5,884 nucleotides of DNA from positions 1 through 5,884 of the forward strand of contig JAZNXY010000016.1 in NCBI GenBank assembly GCA_045594105.1. The letters are read 5' to 3'. This document shows positions 1 to 4,436 of the stretch, in pieces (positions within the stretch are counted from its first letter, which is position 1; each line of letters begins with the position of its first letter). The stretch is from URNF01 sp045594105. GTDB lineage: Bacteria; Bacillota; Clostridia; Oscillospirales; Acutalibacteraceae. The position numbers and the translations under genes were made by a program. The notes under the pieces were generated by a model. That model had not been told where the DNA came from. It saw only the letters and a list, made by a program, of their open reading frames with translations, and ran no database searches.

Positions 1-400
1 ACAGCATTGCGGTAGGTTGTATCTGCTTTATGAGTGTGCACCATTCACGGAACACATCGACATCAATGTCAAACGGCGGTTCATTTACCCACGAAAACGG
101 GCTGTGAGCGATAATCAACCGTGTATGCACACCGTCTGCCGTATAGTCTGCTTTTTCTATTACCTTTTTAATAAAAGCGGTCTGCTGACGGCGAAACGGA
201 TGACAAGCCACCGTAAACCCGTATTCTGCGTGATCGTCGGATTTATCTTCCCCGCAATCCAGCAGGATGCCCCATATACCGCCAAGGCGGAAGGTATAAT
301 AGGTATTGCCGCCCGCATTGGGGGTATATTCTGCGAATTTCTCTGCGTAGTTTCCACGCAGATCGTGGTTGCCGCGGGAAAACACGGCAGGTTTACTGCC
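1..400. repeat. Direct repeat, left copy (partner 2721-3120)
   Basis: Every base of 1-400 aligns to 2721-3120 at a constant offset of 2720 with no gap. I count 31 mismatches, about 92% identity. The longest exact run is 53 bases (333-385 with 3053-3105); others of about 40-45 bases lie at 123-167, 222-264 and 266-304. The right-hand boundary at 400/3120 is sharp. The left-hand boundary is not visible because the window begins inside the repeat. The repeat is a duplicated part of a protein-coding gene, not an insertion sequence. Confidence 0.95.
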
Positions 401-432
401 GCCAGGTTGCAAGGCGGCAATGCTTTTGGGCG

Positions 433-452
433 GTGTTTGCAGATACAAACAC
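433..452. repeat. Short inverted repeat in the unexplained segment 401-519
   Basis: GTGTTTG at 433-439 and CAAACAC at 446-452 can pair as a perfect 7-bp stem around a 6-base loop. On neither strand is it followed by a T-run, so it does not look like a standard intrinsic terminator. It lies in the segment joining the acyltransferase stop codon to the truncated phosphoesterase copy, a segment with no other feature I can name. It may be chance. Confidence 0.35.
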
Positions 453-519
453 GGGGTTTCCACAGGGTCAACACCGAGCAAGAAACACGCTACCAACAAC
501 CGCCGCCGTCAAATGCCGC

Positions 520-2508
520 TCACACGCGCTCCCCAGCCAAATGCTTGCATTTTTTGGGTATTTGTTTTATGTGCCCCACCGCAAGATACGCACCTGCGCC
601 CAAAAGAACTTGAACCAAAACACAAAACGCAACGTAAAAAATGTTTTGATTTTGCAATCCCAAAGTATAAACTGCAAAATGAGAAATACGGCCGCCAAAC
701 ACCGTGTGCAACACGAGAATATAGGCGGTAGATTGGCCTATAACGCCAAGCAACCAAATCATCCATTGCGGCAAATGTAAAGACAAATAGCGGCACAGTA
801 AATATACTATCACAAACGCCGAGATGACCCCCGCTATCGTAAGACCCACATTGCCATAACGGCGCAACGCAATCTCCATAGACCCGTCGTGTATCATATA
901 TGCCCAGATGCAAACCAGTGGGAAATATACAGCCGGCCATTCTGCACATTTTTTCAAAACATCGTACTTTCTTATATAAACGGCAACGTGATAAAACAGC
1001 AGCGAAACCAAAGCGCAATCCATAGACCACGGCAACCAAATGCCATACTTTCCAAGTAAAATACCTGCCGTAAAGCAAGCTAAAACAGCGCCATTTTTGG
1101 TGATCTCATTGGAAATACGGTCAATGAAAACATACAATACTCGCACCACAAACAGCAACAGAATGAAATATACGGGGCCAACGGACTGCATATTGAGAAA
1201 TATTTCCTTGGTAAAGCTTACACCGCCTAATACGGTTTTCAGTTCTTCCCACCATCCTCTGTGTGTGAAGAGAATATACAAAACGCCAAAAGCGGCATAC
1301 GGGACAAGCATTTTAACCGACTTCTTAATATTCGTGGCGATGGACGCTCCCGATTTATAAAAATAGCCCGAAACCATAACAAATGCCATCATATGGAAAC
1401 TGTATATAAACCGACTAAATTCCGTATCTATGCGCACGTATCCCACTATCATAAGCATAATCAGTAAAGCACGTAAAATGTCTATGCTTTTGTCTCTACC
1501 GCTTAACGCGTTGGCGTTTTGCACTTTTTCACGCGAAGAAAGCCACACAATCACCATGCTCACCAAAGTGACAAACAACATTTCTATAATAAAACGTGGC
1601 AAAAACGTGTGCGACAAATGCAAAATGTCACGTAATTTTTTGAAATACCGACTGAGTGTGTTGATTTCAAAAAGATGCACACACAGAAAAATGAGCGAAT
1701 TTTTGCCGATATACTCAAGCGGCGGAAGGCGCTTTATTAAGCGAGACAAGCCTATTACAACAACACTTGAGCAAACCGCGCAAATGGGAGTAAAAAACCA
1801 ATCCTTTGCAGCGCAACCTACTACATAAAACACTTGCGAAATATTTAAAAAACAACCGCCCACGAACACCGCAAAACAGAATATGTAATGCCACACTTTA
1901 AGCTTTTCGAAAATTTCGTATTCCTTCATCCATTTGCCAATTAAAATGAGCGGCACTGCAAACATTGCAGCCAAAATGGAGAAAGGAAACCAAATAACTC
2001 TTGCGGTGATACCTGAAAGTATAAATAATAAAGCAGCAACGCCACCTTGTACGGTTTTTCGCTTTATTCGAAGAATCAATTGAACAAAAATCAGGGCAAA
2101 AAACAGAGCAGGCAAAAACCAAATCGCACCGATTCCCATCCCAAATTCAATCGAGCCAAAATTGTATCTTCCGCCCGATGCAAAAAACGTTTTGGCAAGA
2201 CCTTTTGCCAAAATCGCCGTTATATTTTGTGTTGTTACATTACGATCTAACACTACTGCATTTAAGACATCCATACAAACAACTGCCAAGCAGGTGAAAA
2301 AATATGGCGTCATTAAACGGGAAAATTTTTGTTTCAAATAATCAGCTGTTATTTCGGTTTTGCGTAATGTATATCCCGAAAGAATAAAAAACGTGGTTAA
2401 ATGAAATGCATACACGTAGTTGAGGGGCTTGATACCCATATGCCCCAAAATAACGGCTATAAGGCAAATGCCTTTCGCAATGTCTATCCAGTGCTCTCGT
2501 TTTTTCAT
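520..2508 (-). CDS. Double acyltransferase-3 membrane protein (two AT3 domains in one chain, fucose 4-O-acetylase-like)
   Basis: This 662-residue, strongly hydrophobic protein contains two successive acyltransferase-3 units of about 330 residues each, against one in the usual family member. Domain 1 opens with WIDIAKGI and LGH (D9, K12, H23), then FHLTTFFILSGY (35-46), IWFLPALFF (129-137) and YIGKNSLIFLCVH (266-278). This pattern fits the fucose 4-O-acetylase-like branch. After a polar linker at about 324-341, domain 2 repeats the plan: SIDILRALL (341-349), FHMMAFVMVSGY (371-382), VGPVYFILLLF (443-453) and IGQSTAYILVLH (590-601). Family members are multi-spanning inner-membrane enzymes that move acetyl or other acyl groups onto cell-surface sugars; the substrate here is unknown. 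Domain 2 has Y357 where domain 1 has the conserved H23, so it may be non-catalytic. The gene starts 15 bases after the phosphoesterase stop with its own ribosome binding site, so the two are probably co-transcribed. It is visibly A+T-richer than the genes upstream. Confidence 0.9.
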   Translation of the reverse strand: MKKREHWIDIAKGICLIAVILGHMGIKPLNYVYAFHLTTFFILSGYTLRKTEITADYLKQKFSRLMTPYFFTCLAVVCMDVLNAVVLDRNVTTQNITAILAKGLAKTFFASGGRYNFGSIEFGMGIGAIWFLPALFFALIFVQLILRIKRKTVQGGVAALLFILSGITARVIWFPFSILAAMFAVPLILIGKWMKEYEIFEKLKVWHYIFCFAVFVGGCFLNISQVFYVVGCAAKDWFFTPICAVCSSVVVIGLSRLIKRLPPLEYIGKNSLIFLCVHLFEINTLSRYFKKLRDILHLSHTFLPRFIIEMLFVTLVSMVIVWLSSREKVQNANALSGRDKSIDILRALLIMLMIVGYVRIDTEFSRFIYSFHMMAFVMVSGYFYKSGASIATNIKKSVKMLVPYAAFGVLYILFTHRGWWEELKTVLGGVSFTKEIFLNMQSVGPVYFILLLFVVRVLYVFIDRISNEITKNGAVLACFTAGILLGKYGIWLPWSMDCALVSLLFYHVAVYIRKYDVLKKCAEWPAVYFPLVCIWAYMIHDGSMEIALRRYGNVGLTIAGVISAFVIVYLLCRYLSLHLPQWMIWLLGVIGQSTAYILVLHTVFGGRISHFAVYTLGLQNQNIFYVAFCVLVQVLLGAGAYLAVGHIKQIPKKCKHLAGERV

Positions 2509-2515
2509 TCACAAA

Positions 2516-2521
2516 CCCCTC
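2516..2521 (-). promoter_or_regulatory. Ribosome binding site of the double acyltransferase
   Basis: GAGGGG on the minus strand lies 7 bases before the ATG at 2508-2506 and fills most of the 15-base gap after the phosphoesterase TAA (2526-2524). It supports this start codon and separate initiation on a shared message. Confidence 0.7.
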
Positions 2522-2523
2522 AC

Positions 2524-3591
2524 TTACACTATTGTCTCGCCCAACACAACCCCGTCACTATCGGTAAAGGTGACGGTGACCTTGCCGTTGTCAAAGGTAT
2601 ACCCTGCACCCGCAAAATATCCTTTGCCCGGTTTTGAGCCGATGACAATGGGGCACGGCTGTCCCAAATGGTCCTTTTCTCCGCCCACCTGCCACACCTG
2701 CGTCTGATGGGTGTGACCGCACAGCATTGCGGTAGGTTGTATCTGCTTTATGAGTGTGCACCATTCGCGGAATACATCCACGTCAATATCAAACGGCGGT
2801 CTGTTCACCCACGAAAACGGACTATGCGCAATAATCAAACGGGTATGCACACCGTCTGCCGTATAGTCTGCTTTTTCTATTACCTTTCTAATAAAAGCGG
2901 TCTGCTGACGGCGGAACTGGTGACAAGCCACCGTAAACCCATATTCTGCGTGATCGTCGGATTTATCTTCCCCGCAATCCAGCAAGATGCCCCATATACC
3001 GCCAAGGCGGAAGGTATAATAGGTGTTGCCGTTTGCGGCGGGGGTATATTCCGCGAATTTCTCTGCGTAGTTTCCACGCAGATCGTGGTTGCCGCGGGAA
3101 AACACAGCGGGTTTACTGCCGTGTAATAAACGGTCACACAAAATATAGATATTATCAAATTTCGTAGGGTCGCCACTATGGTCGAGTACATCCCCATTAA
3201 AAATCAAAAAGTCGATATCCCCAAAGGTGTTCGCCGCTTGTATCGGTTCTTCGATACGGTTATGTGCATCCGAAATGTGAAAGGCACGTGCTGTTTCCTG
3301 CGGCACAGGGTAAAAAGGATAGGTATAGGTTTTAACCTCGTCTGTTTCGGTAAAATACGGTTTTCGCTCAATAATCGGGCGAACACACACCGTATATTCT
3401 CCTGCCTTGTCCAACACGTCCATCGGCACAGTAACACGATGTAAATCCGACAAAGACCGCATAATGCCGTTAGAGGCATCGTAATAGGTTTCTTCTCCTA
3501 TTTCCACCCAAAACAGACACGGAGCGGTCACACTCACCAAAATTTGATACGTATCTTCTACCGCAAATACGGCAGGTGCGGTTTTTAACAT
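2524..3591 (-). CDS. Calcineurin-like metallophosphoesterase with an N-terminal beta-sandwich-type domain
   Basis: This 355-residue protein carries the full metal-ligand set of the calcineurin-like metallophosphoesterase superfamily: D108-A-H110, G133-D134, G167-N-H-D170, H256 in IIAHSP, and GHTH at 292-295. These residues normally hold two metal ions that hydrolyse a phosphomonoester or phosphodiester. Residues 1 to about 100 precede the catalytic fold and look like a beta-rich domain (short alternating hydrophobic strands), reminiscent of the Ig/FN3-like N-terminal domain of purple acid phosphatases. There is no signal peptide, so it is probably cytoplasmic. The frame is open upstream to an ATG at 3651, but I chose the ATG at 3591-3589 because AAGGGGGAG lies 6 bases before it and the 20 extra residues look like translated leader. 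It is the first gene of a unit with the double acyltransferase. The substrate cannot be assigned. Codons 158-290 are duplicated at 1-400. Confidence 0.9.
   Translation of the reverse strand: MLKTAPAVFAVEDTYQILVSVTAPCLFWVEIGEETYYDASNGIMRSLSDLHRVTVPMDVLDKAGEYTVCVRPIIERKPYFTETDEVKTYTYPFYPVPQETARAFHISDAHNRIEEPIQAANTFGDIDFLIFNGDVLDHSGDPTKFDNIYILCDRLLHGSKPAVFSRGNHDLRGNYAEKFAEYTPAANGNTYYTFRLGGIWGILLDCGEDKSDDHAEYGFTVACHQFRRQQTAFIRKVIEKADYTADGVHTRLIIAHSPFSWVNRPPFDIDVDVFREWCTLIKQIQPTAMLCGHTHQTQVWQVGGEKDHLGQPCPIVIGSKPGKGYFAGAGYTFDNGKVTVTFTDSDGVVLGETIV
2721..3120. repeat. Direct repeat, right copy, inside the intact metallophosphoesterase gene
   Basis: This is the partner of 1-400 and covers codons 158-290 of the intact gene. 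The rest of the gene lies on both sides, so this is the parental arrangement and the left copy is the truncated one. The two copies flank all of the double acyltransferase gene in the same orientation. Confidence 0.95.
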
Positions 3592-3597
3592 CTCGTT

Positions 3598-3606
3598 CTC
3601 CCCCTT
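3598..3606 (-). promoter_or_regulatory. Ribosome binding site that decides the metallophosphoesterase start
   Basis: AAGGGGGAG on the minus strand ends 6 bases before the ATG at 3591-3589. The alternative upstream ATG at 3651 has no comparable site: TTTAGATATTG lies just before it. Confidence 0.75.
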
Positions 3607-3613
3607 TTCCTTT

Positions 3614-3651
3614 ATTGTAATAAAGATACCATTTTCACCGCAAAAAAGCAA
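3614..3651 (-). promoter_or_regulatory. Possible promoter of the phosphoesterase-acyltransferase operon
   Basis: Two overlapping sigma-A-like arrangements are visible on the minus strand. The first is TTGCTT (3651-3646), a 17-base spacer, then TATCTT (3628-3623), placing a start near 3616 and leaving a leader of about 25 bases. The second is TTGCGG (3643-3638), an 18-base spacer, then TACAAT (3619-3614), which would start transcription almost at the ribosome binding site. Both are moderate matches. The preceding terminator means some promoter should exist between 3592 and 3717. Confidence 0.4.
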
Positions 3652-3675
3652 TATCTAAACGATTCGTTGTCTTTT

Positions 3676-3700
3676 GCGGGCAGTCGGGAACGCCTGCCCC
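3676..3700. repeat. Small GC-rich imperfect palindrome between genes
   Basis: GGGCAG (3678-3683) and CTGCCC (3694-3699) form a 6-bp stem around a 10-base loop, in a G+C-rich patch unlike the A/T-rich DNA around it. On the minus strand it begins TAGGGGCAGG and ends CTGCCCGC. That resembles the short palindromic intergenic repeats (TAGGGGC...GCCCGC) scattered in many Clostridia genomes. No second copy exists in the window, so membership of a repeat family is inference. Confidence 0.4.
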
Positions 3701-3717
3701 TAGCCAAACGCAAAACA

Positions 3718-3739
3718 CCCCGTGTCGCAAGACACGGGG
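3718..3739 (-). terminator. Intrinsic terminator of the lipoprotein gene
   Basis: CCCCGTGTC (3718-3726) and GACACGGGG (3731-3739) form a perfect 9-bp stem with a 4-base loop. It begins 12 bases after the lipoprotein TAA. On the minus strand it is followed by TGTTTTGCGTTT, a moderate T-rich tail. It separates the lipoprotein transcript from the phosphoesterase operon. Confidence 0.8.
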
Positions 3740-3751
3740 CGTTGTTTGCTT

Positions 3752-4327
3752 TTACGAATTGTCACAACGGGAATAGCAGGAATAATGCGCGCTGTTATTT
3801 TCGTCAAAACGTTTCCACTTAAACAGAATGTCATACGCATAGAAACCGTCGGTTTTCATCCCGAACCGATACACCGTGTTTCCTTTTTCGTCCTTTTCAG
3901 CGGTGACCGGCAAGGAAACACCTTCGGTATTCTCACCTTCCATCGCAAAACAGCGTACTGTCACTTCTTCAGGTGTATAGTCACAGGTTATCGTTACGGG
4001 ATACGACGTATCTTTATTCACAAAAATCGTCTTGTAATTTTCTCTGTATCCATGCGCAGGATGAAAGGCATCCGCACATATTGTTTTTATCTCCCCTTCA
4101 AGAGAGCAAAAAGTCCACTGAGAAGTGCCGCTTCTTAACTCATACGCGCCATTCAGCTGAATTTCCGGCGGAGTGCTTTCTGTGGGATAGGGCGGTTCGA
4201 TTGAAACAAAATCCGTCGTTCCTGCGACGGTGGTAGTGTTTGTTTCGCTGACCAAAAGCTCTGTCTGTTTACAACCGCAAAGTAGTAAAATACATACAAG
4301 TACCAAAACGAACCATTTATATCTCAT
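3752..4327 (-). CDS. Small secreted lipoprotein of unknown function
   Basis: This 191-residue protein begins MRYKW, continues with a hydrophobic core (6-16) and has a lipobox-like LCGC ending at C19. It should therefore be exported, lipidated at C19 and anchored on the outer face of the membrane; Cys at the -2 position is less usual but tolerated. Residues 21-60 form a Thr/Ser/Pro/Glu-rich linker. Residues 60-191 look like one beta-rich domain. The mature part holds six further cysteines (74, 84, 115, 126, 184, 188), enough for three disulfides. The C-terminal layout (GAYELRSGTSQWTF, then a DAFHP patch, then VTITCDYTPEEVTVRCF) recalls uncharacterised Bacillota lipoproteins with a GxYxW...HP...PxxVxVR pattern; this is recognition of a pattern, not an assignment. 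It is transcribed alone from a strong promoter and has its own terminator. The ATG at 4327-4325 is fixed by AAGGAGG 6 bases upstream. Confidence 0.85.
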   Translation of the reverse strand: MRYKWFVLVLVCILLLCGCKQTELLVSETNTTTVAGTTDFVSIEPPYPTESTPPEIQLNGAYELRSGTSQWTFCSLEGEIKTICADAFHPAHGYRENYKTIFVNKDTSYPVTITCDYTPEEVTVRCFAMEGENTEGVSLPVTAEKDEKGNTVYRFGMKTDGFYAYDILFKWKRFDENNSAHYSCYSRCDNS

Positions 4328-4333
4328 AGCGCA

Positions 4334-4340
4334 CCTCCTT
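4334..4340 (-). promoter_or_regulatory. Ribosome binding site of the lipoprotein
   Basis: A perfect AAGGAGG on the minus strand with 6 bases before the ATG predicts efficient translation and confirms the start. Confidence 0.85.
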
Positions 4341-4354
4341 GTCTTTCTGCTTAT

Positions 4355-4383
4355 ATTTTATCAAAGCACAGCGTGCTTGTCAA
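4355..4383 (-). promoter_or_regulatory. Strong sigma-A-type promoter of the lipoprotein gene
   Basis: On the minus strand TTGACA (4383-4378, exact consensus) is followed by a 17-base spacer and TAAAAT (4360-4355, one base from consensus). The start should fall near 4348, giving a leader of about 20 bases that contains the AAGGAGG site. It lies just downstream of the oxidoreductase terminator. No operator or riboswitch fits in so short a leader. The 17-base spacer contains GCAC/GTGC arms (AGCACGCTGTGCT), a small dyad that could be chance or a repressor site. Confidence 0.85.
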
Positions 4384-4392
4384 CATATACAC

Positions 4393-4426
4393 AAAACACC
4401 CCGCATCTTTCGATGCGAGGTGTTTT
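4393..4426 (-). terminator. Intrinsic terminator of the pyruvate:ferredoxin oxidoreductase gene
   Basis: The arms 4393-4407 and 4412-4426 pair over 15 bp with one G-T wobble, around a 4-base loop that reads GAAA on the minus strand. The stem ends in A/T pairs, so the minus-strand transcript has GGGGTGTTTTGTG at its 3' side. It starts about 10 bases after the TAA at 4439-4437. The plus-strand reading is also T-rich (TGTTTTT), so it could work in both directions. Confidence 0.9.
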
Positions 4427-4436
4427 TCAGGTGAAA

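Larger units (their letters stand above)
1..508 (-). pseudogene. 5'-truncated second copy of the metallophosphoesterase gene, also cut by the left window edge
   Basis: From 400 down to 1 the minus strand reads, without stop or frameshift, as residues 158-290 of the intact phosphoesterase at 2524-3591, including the metal-binding GNHD motif and the IIAHSP histidine. Only five of the 133 codons change the amino acid (Arg to Lys, Gln to Pro, Arg to Glu, Ala to Asn, Asn to Gly). Upstream of 400 the homology stops abruptly. The frame stays open for 36 more codons of unrelated sequence (401-508) and is then closed by TGA at 509-511. That stretch has no ATG in frame, only poorly supported TTG or GTG codons. 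The N-terminal 157 residues, with the DxH and GD metal ligands, are missing, so a product would not be expected to be an active phosphoesterase. I infer a recently broken paralogue. Whether its C-terminus is intact lies outside the window. It follows the acyltransferase stop by about a dozen bases on the same strand. Confidence 0.8.

Noticed and set aside
17..613. Plus-strand open frame of 198 codons over the left repeat, with a similar one at 2668-3126 over the right repeat
   Set aside because: The differences between the repeats are mostly synonymous in the minus-strand phosphoesterase frame, and catalytic motifs are seen only there. The plus-strand frames are antisense shadows.
509..1078. 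Minus-strand open frame of 189 codons inside the acyltransferase gene
   Set aside because: It lies in another frame within the second AT3 domain, whose C-terminal landmarks are intact in the main frame. It has no ribosome binding site and its composition is typical of an out-of-frame reading.
1..3120. An insertion sequence or transposon bounded by the 400-base repeats
   Set aside because: The repeats are pieces of a phosphoesterase gene. No transposase, terminal inverted repeat or target duplication is visible between or beside them.
2524..3651. Longer metallophosphoesterase starting at the ATG at 3651
   Set aside because: It has no ribosome binding site, its extra 20 residues have no recognisable feature, and a good site sits before the ATG at 3591.
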